Of a DNA stretch of 6,134 bases, positions 1 to 6,134 are shown piece after piece. Source of the DNA: Cytophagales bacterium. GTDB lineage: Bacteria > Bacteroidota > Bacteroidia > Cytophagales > UBA9547. The stretch covers positions 1-6,134 of the forward strand of contig JANYCH010000183.1 of the NCBI GenBank assembly GCA_025360395.1. Reading direction: 5' to 3'. A program made the position numbers and the translations under genes. The number at the start of each line of letters is the position of its first letter. Positions within the stretch are counted from its first letter, which is position 1. The notes beneath the pieces were generated by a model. That model saw nothing but the letters and a program-made list of their open reading frames with translations. It had not been told where the DNA came from and did not search any database.

Positions 1-270
1 ATTGATTCTCTAACCGAGAAAAATTTTATACAGGTCGAACAAGTTCAAAACCGCCGTAAAATCCAGATCAATTGTGAAAAAGTGGCACTTTCTTCACAAA
101 GGATTTTTATAAAAGAAAACAAATCGATCCAGCGGTTTTTAGGTCAGTTAATATTGCCTCCGGTAAAAAAAGAAAAAGGGAGTATTCCTATTTTAAAACC
201 CAAAAAGCCAGCTAAATCCGCATCAGGTAAACCAGCAATAACACTAAACCAGATCAACCTTTTTGATTAA
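1..270 (+). CDS. C-terminal fragment of an unrecognised protein with a terminal clamp-binding-like motif
   Basis: Frame 1 is open from the first base to the TAA at 268-270, giving 89 codons. The gene therefore most likely begins outside the window. The GTG at 82 is an internal valine codon, not a start I would trust. The visible protein begins IDSLTEKNF. It has a short charged/helical part with a QNRRKIQINC segment (about residues 16-25), then a lysine- and proline-rich low-complexity stretch (about 57-75) that looks like a flexible linker. It ends in QINLFD. Q-I-N-L-F (bases 250-264) fits the bacterial beta-sliding-clamp binding consensus QxxLF / QL[SD]LF, which often sits at the end of a flexible tail in polymerases, mismatch-repair and other DNA-processing proteins. 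I do not recognise the family. The clamp link is inference from five residues. The convergent photolyase ends 53 bp downstream. Confidence 0.75.
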   Translation: MDSLTEKNFIQVEQVQNRRKIQINCEKVALSSQRIFIKENKSIQRFLGQLILPPVKKEKGSIPILKPKKPAKSASGKPAITLNQINLFD

Positions 271-280
271 GGTAAGGAGT

Positions 281-332
281 ATTACACATCAACTTATAGC
301 TATTACCTATTACCCATAAGCCATTACCTATT
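281..332. repeat. Degenerate 7-bp tandem repeat in the convergent gap
   Basis: From 281 the sequence can be read in steps of seven around a core ATTACCT. Clear copies start at 302 (ATTACCT), 309 (ATTACCC) and 323 (ATTACCT). A weaker copy starts at 316 (ATAAGCC), and more diverged units start at 281, 288 and 295. A partial ATT follows at 330-332. The array fills most of the space between the + strand fragment ending at 270 and the - strand photolyase ending at 324, and overlaps the last codons of the photolyase. Heptameric short tandem repeats of this kind are known between genes in cyanobacteria, and I believe also in Bacteroidota. Their function is not established. The three best copies are unambiguous, but the outer units could be chance. 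Confidence 0.5.
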
Positions 333-1628
333 CAAAGCCTCTTTGTAAGCTTTTAAGCATCTTTCTCTTGCAAATACATGTTCAACTATAGGTTTTGGAT
401 AATTCAGCTCCTGAAATTCCGGAACCCATTTACTGATATATTCTAATTTCGGATCAAACTTCTCTGTTTGCAGCCTTGGATTGAATACACGAAAATAAGG
501 TGATGCATCAGTCCCAGTACCTGCCGCCCATTGCCATCCTCCATTATTAGCTGAAAGATCATAATCCAGTAGTTTCCTGGCAAAATAAGCTTCACCCCAT
601 CGCCAGTCAATCAACAAATGTTTTGTAAGAAAACTTGCCACGATCATTCGTACCCTATTATGCATAAACCCAGTGGCATTTAACTGCCTCATACCTGCAT
701 CAACTATTGGATATCCTGTATTTCCTGAACACCATGCTTCAAATTCAATTTCATTGTTTCTCCATTTAATCCTGTCATAATCAGGTTTAAATGCATGATG
801 TTGTACCTGCGGGAAATGCCATAAAATCTGCATGTAAAAATCCCTCCAGATGAGTTCTCCTAAATAAGTAGCATCTAGATCCCTTGCCTTTTGAGCCAGT
901 TCTCTGATGCTGACGGTACCAAACCTTAAATGTACCCCTAACCTGGAGGTTGCATCTCTGGCCGGGTAATCTCTGTCCATTTTATATTTGCAAATAAGCT
1001 CCTCCCTTATGTCTTTTAGTGGAAAATCTTCCACAGAAGAAATGAAACCCATTTCTTCCAGGCTTACGATTTTCTTGCCATCCCACTTCAAAAAATGTTG
1101 GACATATTTCATTGTGGGATATGAGGAAATGTAAAACTCATTCAGCTTTGCAAGCCATGTCTTCGAATAAGGCGTAAAAACGGTATAAGGCTTTCCACTC
1201 TTACTTAATATTTCATCCTTTTCAAATATTGCCTGATCTTTAAAGGTCTTAAAAGAGATATTATTCTCTAAAAGCATTTCACCAACTTGATTATCTCTCA
1301 GTTTGGCATAAGGTTCATAATCATGGTTTGTATAAACAGCCTTTAAATTGTAATTCTTTGATAAATCTTTAAATAACTGAAAAGGATCACCATATAAAAC
1401 CAATAATGAAGATCCATGATCTTTTAGTTCTTTGTCTAGAATTAGAATTTGCTTGTAAATAAAGTTTACCCTTCTATCATGTTGGTCATCAAGTTTTGAT
1501 AGAATCTGCGTATCAAAAATGAATATTGGTAATACTTCTAAATTGCCTTTTAAGGCATGATAAAGTCCAGCATTATCATTCAACCGCAAATCCCTTCTGA
1601 ACCAAAAAACCGCTAATTCCTTTGCCAT
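324..1628 (-). CDS. phrB: Deoxyribodipyrimidine photolyase, class I CPD type
   Basis: This flavoenzyme uses blue light and reduced FAD to split cyclobutane pyrimidine dimers in DNA in the cytoplasm. The 434-aa product is complete and of usual length (E. coli PhrB is 472 aa). An N-terminal Rossmann-type photolyase domain opens with VFWFRRDLRL (residues 7-16) and spans roughly 1-130. The helical FAD-binding domain spans roughly 200-430. Visible landmarks are TSRLGVHLRFGTVS (227-240), ELIWRDFY (258-265; E258 and W261 match E. coli E274 and W277), TGYPIVDAGMRQL (304-316), HNR (323-325) and NNGGWQWAAGTGTDASPYF (361-379). The electron-transfer triad of E. coli (W306, W359, W382) is present as W289, W342 and W365. 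N361 matches the flavin-N5 residue N378. The antenna cofactor cannot be decided; NHDYEPYAKLRD (101-112) lies in the antenna region. The ATG directly follows an in-frame TAG. The last two codons and the stop lie inside the heptamer repeat. Confidence 0.97.
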   Translation of the reverse strand: MAKELAVFWFRRDLRLNDNAGLYHALKGNLEVLPIFIFDTQILSKLDDQHDRRVNFIYKQILILDKELKDHGSSLLVLYGDPFQLFKDLSKNYNLKAVYTNHDYEPYAKLRDNQVGEMLLENNISFKTFKDQAIFEKDEILSKSGKPYTVFTPYSKTWLAKLNEFYISSYPTMKYVQHFLKWDGKKIVSLEEMGFISSVEDFPLKDIREELICKYKMDRDYPARDATSRLGVHLRFGTVSIRELAQKARDLDATYLGELIWRDFYMQILWHFPQVQHHAFKPDYDRIKWRNNEIEFEAWCSGNTGYPIVDAGMRQLNATGFMHNRVRMIVASFLTKHLLIDWRWGEAYFARKLLDYDLSANNGGWQWAAGTGTDASPYFRVFNPRLQTEKFDPKLEYISKWVPEFQELNYPKPIVEHVFARERCLKAYKEALNR

Positions 1629-1664
1629 CTATGTGGATTTTAATATAAGAAAGTAAAATTTATA

Positions 1665-1672
1665 TACTTTTG
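1665..1672 (+). promoter_or_regulatory. Possible -7 element TACTTTTG for the lipoprotein operon
   Basis: TACTTTTG is an exact match to the Bacteroidota -7 consensus TAnnTTTG. It would place a transcription start near 1679 and leave a leader of about 60 nt before the ATG at 1741. No TTG/TTTG partner is visible 17-23 bp upstream, which weakens the call. It competes with the candidate at 1673-1705. Confidence 0.22.
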
Positions 1673-1705
1673 TTTGAATACGTGTATAAAAAGCCATGAA
1701 TTTTG
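1673..1705 (+). promoter_or_regulatory. Possible promoter TTTG-N21-GAATTTTG for the lipoprotein operon
   Basis: TTTG at 1673-1676 is followed after 21 bp by GAATTTTG at 1698-1705. This is one mismatch from TAnnTTTG and within the 17-23 bp spacing reported for Flavobacterium promoters. Transcription would start near 1712. One TGTATA box (1683) would then lie between the two elements and the other two (1704, 1714) would overlap the -7 element and the start site, a layout suited to repression. Only the motif match supports it. Confidence 0.25.
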
Positions 1706-1719
1706 TATAACCTTGTATA
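1683..1719 (-). promoter_or_regulatory. Candidate CarH/LitR-like operator: three TATACA boxes upstream of the photolyase
   Basis: Three identical hexamers, TGTATA on the + strand, start at 1683, 1704 and 1714, with spacings of 21 and 10 bp (about two turns and one turn of the helix). Read towards the photolyase each is TATACA, which fits the TnTACA core of the roughly 11-bp direct repeats bound by CarH-type, B12-dependent light-sensing MerR regulators. Photolyase genes are a known target class of LitR/CarH repressors. The position expected for a further box, around 1693-1698, does not match. The hexamers lie in the only divergent promoter region, so they could affect either gene. No such regulator is encoded in the window. 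The repeats are directly seen; the regulator is inference. Confidence 0.35.
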
Positions 1720-1720
1720 T

Positions 1721-1744
1721 ATGAAAGGACTTAATATTTTATGA
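1721..1744 (+). other. Possible 7-codon leader ORF overlapping the lipoprotein start
   Basis: An ATG at 1721 opens a seven-codon frame (MKGLNIL) whose TGA stop (1742-1744) overlaps the lipoprotein ATG (1741-1743) in an ATGA arrangement. Such an overlap can couple translation. In AT-rich DNA it may be chance, and no ribosome-binding site is obvious for it. Confidence 0.15.
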
Positions 1745-3456
1745 AAAGCTACGTAGCCTGCCTTTTACTCATTCTTGGAACTTTGTTTTCATGTGTAAGA
1801 AAAAAAGATTTTAATTTCGATAAGATAAAATGGGATGATATTACACCCAGCTGGGGAATACCTATTGTTAATACTAAAATGTCAGTAGCTGAGGTTGTCA
1901 ATAAAAACACTTCACCTGTTATCATTGAAGTTGGTCCAGATGGCTTGATCACTTTCATTTATAGAGACACAGTTGTTACTCCTACGGGTGACAACTTGCT
2001 TAGTCAATTGAATTTCCCTGATCAGTTTGGATTTAATCCATCTATCGGATTTGGAGCCTTAACCGTTACCAAAGACCAGACATTAAGCTTACCTGATATG
2101 AAAGGCTATATTCCTTTTGAAATGGACAACCAGGAAGTAGTAAATGAATTAAGCCTTAAACAAGGATTTTTAAACTTAACCGGAATTTCAGCTTATAAGC
2201 ACGATATTTCATTTACACTAACCTTACCTGACCTAATAAGCTCTACTGGAATACCTTATTCCAAACCTGTAGACTTTATATATTCAAACCAGCTAACTAT
2301 AACCGACGGCCCTATTTCACTCGCAGGTTATAAATTAAAATCTGCTTCGGGCCAAAAGAACAAACTAGCTTTTCTATTGTCCAACATCGTAATTAAAGCG
2401 AAAGACAATGGAATTGCAGCAAACCCTATTTTGCCAGGTGATTCAATGAAATTTGATATAAGATTATCCCAACTTAAGTATAAATATATTTTAGGCAAAT
2501 TTAAATCACTTCGTATCGAAACACCCTTTCTTTCAGGTTCTACAGACATTGCTGTTTTCAAAAATTCTATAGAAGCCGATATTAAGTTTGCAGATCCAAG
2601 TGTAGAATTCGATTTTAAGAATAGTTTTGGAGTAGTTCCGGCTGTCAATATAAAAAATGCATTTATGCAGTATTCTGACAACCGAAAAGATTCCCTTTCT
2701 GTCAATGCAGGCACAATGCAGATTCCGGGAAGCACAACTTTACTTAAAAGCAATGTAATTGGAACATCAGTTTCCACAAATATAAATGTCAATAAATCAA
2801 CATCTAATATTATCAATATTCTACAGGGAGCACCAAGTAAATTTACTTATAATATACCTTATATTGACCTTTTAGCAGCCTCCGACGAAGAAGCTTTTAT
2901 TTCAGAAGATTCTCAAATACAGCTTTACACTTATGTCAGGCTTCCTATGTACGGGGCGATTCGTTATTTATCATTAACAGACAGTATTCGTGATGTGCAA
3001 ATGGTAAAACCAGAACATGTAGATTATGTAGAATTCAGGTTGGGAAGCGAGAATTCTATCCCATTGGCAACAAAAATCCAGGTATATTTTTGTGATACTA
3101 ATAGAAGGATGACTGCCACAAACGGCAAGATAATTTATTCACCAATTGACTCTTTGATCACATTTCCGGATTCAGATGTAATTATCGATCCTGCAACTTT
3201 TGATTTAAACAATTTGGCAGTCACCAACACCACTAAAATTGACAAAATTATCACTGTAGGCAAAGAAAAATATACACGAATTTCTACTTCAAATATCATC
3301 ATAGTAAAAGCCACACTTTTAACCCCAAATGCCAATACTTCCGATGTGAAGTTCACTATCAACCAATCACTTACTTTTAAATTATCTGCCTTAGCTAAAC
3401 TAAGAGTGAATCCAGGAAAACTGACAGAAGACGATTTAATTACCAAGAAACCATAA
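1741..3456 (+). CDS. Exported beta-rich lipoprotein of unknown function
   Basis: This 571-aa protein has a lipoprotein signal peptide. Basic K2 is followed by a hydrophobic core (about 4-16) and the lipobox L-F-S-C, with lipidated Cys18. The residues after Cys18 are VRKKDF, basic rather than the acidic run of the Bacteroidota surface-export signal, so a periplasm-facing location is more likely than the cell surface. Residues 28-53 carry IKWDDITPSWGIPIVNTKMS, which resembles the opening of a Bacteroidota lipoprotein group of unknown function. A short GPDGLITFIYRDTV segment follows (65-78). The rest reads as alternating beta-strand sequence with Ser/Thr/Asn-rich loops. No enzyme motif, transmembrane helix or repeat is visible. 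Candidate promoter elements lie at 1665-1705, and AAAGGA at 1724-1729 is a weak ribosome-binding candidate 11 nt before the ATG. It is the first gene of a tight three-gene operon with two other exported proteins, so a role in an outer-membrane assembly is plausible but inferred. Confidence 0.85.
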   Translation: MKSYVACLLLILGTLFSCVRKKDFNFDKIKWDDITPSWGIPIVNTKMSVAEVVNKNTSPVIIEVGPDGLITFIYRDTVVTPTGDNLLSQLNFPDQFGFNPSIGFGALTVTKDQTLSLPDMKGYIPFEMDNQEVVNELSLKQGFLNLTGISAYKHDISFTLTLPDLISSTGIPYSKPVDFIYSNQLTITDGPISLAGYKLKSASGQKNKLAFLLSNIVIKAKDNGIAANPILPGDSMKFDIRLSQLKYKYILGKFKSLRIETPFLSGSTDIAVFKNSIEADIKFADPSVEFDFKNSFGVVPAVNIKNAFMQYSDNRKDSLSVNAGTMQIPGSTTLLKSNVIGTSVSTNINVNKSTSNIINILQGAPSKFTYNIPYIDLLAASDEEAFISEDSQIQLYTYVRLPMYGAIRYLSLTDSIRDVQMVKPEHVDYVEFRLGSENSIPLATKIQVYFCDTNRRMTATNGKIIYSPIDSLITFPDSDVIIDPATFDLNNLAVTNTTKIDKIITVGKEKYTRISTSNIIIVKATLLTPNANTSDVKFTINQSLTFKLSALAKLRVNPGKLTEDDLITKKP

Positions 3457-3462
3457 CCTGCC

Positions 3463-4896
3463 GTGAAAAAATCTTTATTTGTACTTTTAGGTGTAATGCT
3501 GGGTTCATTTGCTGTATACAGCCAAAATGACCTCACATTGTATAACATGGAAAATCTTTTCCAATCAACCTATGTAAACCCATCATCCATTTCTGTACAC
3601 ACAGTTAGCGTTGGCTTACCAGTAATTTCATCAGTAGGCATGCAGCTTACAAATACAGGCTTTAGTTATGGCGATCTTATCCAAAGAGGTTCATATTCTA
3701 ACGATACAGTCAGAGGAAATATTGGAAATGCCTACAGGAAACTTGATGTACAAAATTATTTTTATGCAGGAAGTGAAGTCGATCTATTCCATGTAAGAGT
3801 GAAAGTAAGAAAAATGCATTTTTCTTTTTTCTCACAGGTAGTAATGAAGTTCAGATACTCTTATCCCAAAAATTTGATGGACCTAATTGTTAATGGAAAT
3901 GGAGATAAAATTGGCCAGGATATAAATTTTAAAAATTTTGGAGCCGATTTTGATGTCTACAGAAACATTGGTTTTGGAATTGCAAAGGAATGGAAACACT
4001 GGGTTTTAGGTTCAAACATTAAGTATATCAACGGAATAGTAAACTTTAATCTTGATCCCGGAAAGAATTCCGGAGTTGAGTTTGAAGACCAGTATTTTGG
4101 ATTTCATTCCTTATCAAACATGAACCTGAGATCATCAGGTTTAAAAGAAGATATGACACCAGTGGATAATTATGATAAAAATAATGGTAAGGCAGTAAAA
4201 AACCCTGCAGATAATTTTTGGGATTTGTCAAAAAATCCCGGTGCCGCCATTGACCTTGGCGCTACCTATAAGCCCAATGATAAATGGAATTATTCATTAT
4301 CTGTAATCAATCTGGGATTTATCAATTGGAACTCTGATGTTGTTAACAGGAAAATTACCGGTGGACAGGATTTTAGAGGCTTTGATGCTTTTGGTTATTA
4401 TGTCAGAGGGCAAAATAAAGCAGATTCTTCAAATGTAAATGAGATCAAAGAATCATTTAAGTATACTACAACAAATGAAAGTTATAGAAGGTGGATGATT
4501 CCCCAGGCCTATTTAACAGTAAAATATAACATTACTTATAAAACTCATTTGGGGTTAATGGCCTATTTTGAGTATTACAAAAAGCTTCGTCCTGCATTTA
4601 CTTTTTCAGTATATCATAAATTCGGACGTGTGTTTAATGTGGTAGGAACATACAACATCCAGTATGGTGTATATGATAATATTGGACTTGGATTAATGGC
4701 TAAAGTTGGCCCGTGCCAGTTTTATGTGGCTGGAGATAATATTGTAGGGCCATTAATAAGATCGGCATTAGACGGGTTCGAAATAACTCACAAAACTGTT
4801 GACCCATTAAAAACCTTCAACCTTAGGTTAGGAATGAACCTGGTTTTTGGGAAAATCCATACACCAAGCAAGCAAACCTTTGAGTACAAAAAGTAA
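3463..4896 (+). CDS. DUF5723-type predicted outer-membrane beta-barrel protein
   Basis: This 477-aa protein resembles the DUF5723 family of Bacteroidota, whose function is not known. It has a signal peptide (KK then a hydrophobic core, about 4-18) with probable cleavage at S20/Q21. The mature start, NDLTLYNMENLFQSTYVNPSS (22-42), shows the Q..Y.NP pattern shared with PorP/PorV-like barrels. Other landmarks are NPGAAIDLGATYKPNDKWNY (258-277), FYVAGDN (420-426) and an amphipathic C-terminal strand NLRLGMNLVFG (453-463). Repeated aromatic/aliphatic alternation and the absence of hydrophobic helices suit a barrel. The start is GTG. It follows an in-frame TAA by 6 nt, and the next Met (residue 12, ATG at 3496) would destroy the signal peptide, so GTG is strongly preferred. 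No Shine-Dalgarno is visible, so translation probably depends on coupling to the upstream lipoprotein gene. Family assignment is by recalled motif resemblance; the barrel is inference. Confidence 0.85.
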   Translation: MKKSLFVLLGVMLGSFAVYSQNDLTLYNMENLFQSTYVNPSSISVHTVSVGLPVISSVGMQLTNTGFSYGDLIQRGSYSNDTVRGNIGNAYRKLDVQNYFYAGSEVDLFHVRVKVRKMHFSFFSQVVMKFRYSYPKNLMDLIVNGNGDKIGQDINFKNFGADFDVYRNIGFGIAKEWKHWVLGSNIKYINGIVNFNLDPGKNSGVEFEDQYFGFHSLSNMNLRSSGLKEDMTPVDNYDKNNGKAVKNPADNFWDLSKNPGAAIDLGATYKPNDKWNYSLSVINLGFINWNSDVVNRKITGGQDFRGFDAFGYYVRGQNKADSSNVNEIKESFKYTTTNESYRRWMIPQAYLTVKYNITYKTHLGLMAYFEYYKKLRPAFTFSVYHKFGRVFNVVGTYNIQYGVYDNIGLGLMAKVGPCQFYVAGDNIVGPLIRSALDGFEITHKTVDPLKTFNLRLGMNLVFGKIHTPSKQTFEYKK

Positions 4897-4918
4897 TATT
4901 TACCAGGAACTGTTAATT

Positions 4919-6134
4919 ATGAAGATTCTATTTTTATCTGCTTTTAAAAGATTATTTGTTCTGTTTACTATCTTCTTTTTTGAGGGTGTAATAGCGCAAA
5001 ACAATTCTTTTCTTCCACAAAACCTTGGACCTAATATTAATACTGTATATCCAGAATTGAATCCAGTACTTTCCGAAGATGGTAAAACATTGTATTTCAA
5101 CCGACAAAACCATCCGGAAAATGCATATGGTAAATATGACAGCCAGGATATTTGGTTTAGCTATTTACAACCTGATGGGACATGGAGTGCTGCTAAAAGA
5201 TTAGATGTAACTTTTAACAATGCCAGAAATAATGCCATAGTAACATGTATTGGAAAGGAAACTTATCTAATAGATGGAATCTATTCAAAGGGTAAAAACA
5301 TAAAATGGTTAAAAAGAGGTTTATCTGTCGTTACCAAAAATGACAATGACCAATGGACTACGCCAGAGAAAATAAAAATAAAAGGTTATACCAGGTTAAA
5401 CGAAGGCAGGGAAAGTAATGTTTGGATGACATCTGACAGAAAAGTAATTGTTTACAGCTATTCACATCATTATAATGGAAAAAGGAATAATATATATGTG
5501 AGCTTAAATAAGGGTGGTAAATGGAGTAAACCAAAAAAAATTAGCAAAGTGGTAAATACTCCAAAAACTAATGAGGAGGCTCCTTTTGTCTCCTATGATA
5601 ATGAAACATTGTATTTTACCAGTAATAGAGGGGCTAAATCCAAAGACGAGAAAAAATACAATTATGACATTTACAAAACCAACAGGTTAGATGAAACTTG
5701 GACAATGTGGAGTACTCCTATGCTTTTGAATGACACTATCAATTCTAAAGAATGGGATTCTTATTTCAGGACAAACCAAAAAGGAAGCATTGCCTATTTT
5801 GCCTCAAGTCAAAAATCTTTGGGTCAATCTGACCTTTTTAAAATAAAGATTTTTGAAGAAAACCCTTTTGTAGAAGTGAAAGGAAAGATCCTAAACAAAA
5901 CAACAAACCAAATATTACCTCCAGGCAAAAATTATACTGTTTTATCCAACGGGACCGTAATAGATTCTATCTGGATCAACAGGGATTCTTCTACTTACAA
6001 AATAAAACTACCATTAGGCAAAAAGTATATAATTGCTGCAGATTTAAAAAATTACAAATCTTTCCCGGATACTGTTGATGTCTCGGATAAAAGAGAATTT
6101 ACCCAAATAAACAAAGACCTTTATTTGCAGCCAG
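4919..6134 (+). CDS. PD40 beta-propeller protein of the OmpA-linked envelope type, 5' part
   Basis: 405 codons are visible from the ATG to the window edge with no stop, so the C-terminus is missing. A signal peptide (1-26, cleavage around VIA/QNN) is followed by a WD40-like (PD40) propeller, roughly 40-312. Blade cores are PELNPVLSEDGKTLYFNR (45-62), a variant blade around 105-150, ESNVWMTSDRKVIVYS (165-180), EEAPFVSYDNETLYFTSNR (219-237) and EWDSYFRTNQKGSIAYFASS (278-297). Between them are DIW/NIY/DIY/DLF strands with Trp-rich turns such as TWSAAKRL and KWSKPKKI. Residues 316-405 look like a carboxypeptidase-regulatory-like beta-sandwich. In this family the order propeller, sandwich is usually followed by an OmpA peptidoglycan-binding domain, as in T9SS PorE, though PorE also has N-terminal TPRs, which are absent here. 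The start lies 22 nt after the DUF5723-type gene, with AGGAA at 4905-4909 as a fair ribosome-binding site. The OmpA domain is predicted, not seen. Confidence 0.88.
   Translation, partial: MKILFLSAFKRLFVLFTIFFFEGVIAQNNSFLPQNLGPNINTVYPELNPVLSEDGKTLYFNRQNHPENAYGKYDSQDIWFSYLQPDGTWSAAKRLDVTFNNARNNAIVTCIGKETYLIDGIYSKGKNIKWLKRGLSVVTKNDNDQWTTPEKIKIKGYTRLNEGRESNVWMTSDRKVIVYSYSHHYNGKRNNIYVSLNKGGKWSKPKKISKVVNTPKTNEEAPFVSYDNETLYFTSNRGAKSKDEKKYNYDIYKTNRLDETWTMWSTPMLLNDTINSKEWDSYFRTNQKGSIAYFASSQKSLGQSDLFKIKIFEENPFVEVKGKILNKTTNQILPPGKNYTVLSNGTVIDSIWINRDSSTYKIKLPLGKKYIIAADLKNYKSFPDTVDVSDKREFTQINKDLYLQP

Noticed and set aside
82..270. A separate small gene starting at GTG 82
   Set aside because: The frame is open all the way back to base 1 with similar composition, so this is the end of a longer gene and GTG 82 is an internal valine.
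293..320. Possible terminator hairpin CTTAT / ATAAG in the convergent gap
   Set aside because: Only a 5-bp AT-rich stem with an 18-nt loop and no T-run. It is explained by the heptamer repeat and is not a credible terminator.
1749..3548. Open frames on the - strand opposite the lipoprotein and DUF5723-type genes (1749-1958, 2328-2816, 3135-3548)
   Set aside because: They lie antisense to strongly supported genes with signal peptides and family motifs. Their translations show no recognisable domain or proper start context.
4046..5100. Open frames on the - strand at 4046-4231 and 4900-5100
   Set aside because: Both are short, and antisense to the DUF5723-type gene and to the signal peptide and first blade of the propeller protein. 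They are chance shadows.
4919..6134. Calling the propeller protein PorE of the type IX secretion system
   Set aside because: PorE has N-terminal TPRs, which are absent here, and many Bacteroidota paralogues share the propeller/sandwich/OmpA layout. Resemblance alone does not justify the name.
1..6134. tRNA or rRNA genes, CRISPR arrays, insertion sequences, riboswitches
   Set aside because: Coding regions fill nearly all the window. The only gaps are short, and none shows cloverleaf pieces, regularly spaced long repeats, terminal inverted repeats with a transposase, or a recognisable aptamer.

Overview
The window looks like a chromosomal segment of a Bacteroidota bacterium, probably of the Cytophagales/Sphingobacteriia type. 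The DNA is AT-rich. Most starts lack a convincing Shine-Dalgarno, and the promoter-like strings resemble the Bacteroidota TTTG / TAnnTTTG pattern. The envelope genes belong to families I know mainly from this phylum: a beta-rich lipoprotein opening with a W..P.wgiPivn-type motif, a DUF5723-type predicted barrel, and a PD40 beta-propeller protein of the OmpA-linked kind. The genus is not identifiable from the sequence.

Layout: (1) bases 1-270 hold the C-terminal end of a + strand gene that enters from the left. It is unrecognised, but ends in a basic, proline-rich tail followed by QINLF, which fits the sliding-clamp-binding consensus. (2) A short convergent gap contains a degenerate 7-bp tandem repeat (about 281-332) that runs into the end of the next gene. 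(3) Bases 324-1628 on the - strand encode a complete class I CPD photolyase (phrB type) with the full tryptophan electron-transfer chain. (4) A 112-bp divergent intergenic region (1629-1740) carries three TGTATA hexamers spaced 21 and 10 bp. On the photolyase sense strand each reads TATACA, matching the TnTACA core of CarH/LitR light-responsive operators. (5) From 1741 to the right edge runs a tight + strand operon: a 571-aa lipoprotein (1741-3456), a 477-aa DUF5723-type protein starting at GTG only 6 nt after the previous stop (3463-4896), and a PD40 propeller protein truncated by the window end (4919-6134).

Functionally there are two unrelated blocks. The left block is DNA repair: a photolyase, possibly light-regulated, and perhaps a clamp-binding DNA-metabolism protein. 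The right block is an envelope operon whose products are all predicted to be exported. They could form one outer-membrane assembly: lipoprotein, barrel and a possibly peptidoglycan-anchored propeller. That assembly is an inference from gene order and family resemblance, and no function is established for the first two members. I saw no RNA gene, CRISPR array, insertion sequence or broken gene.
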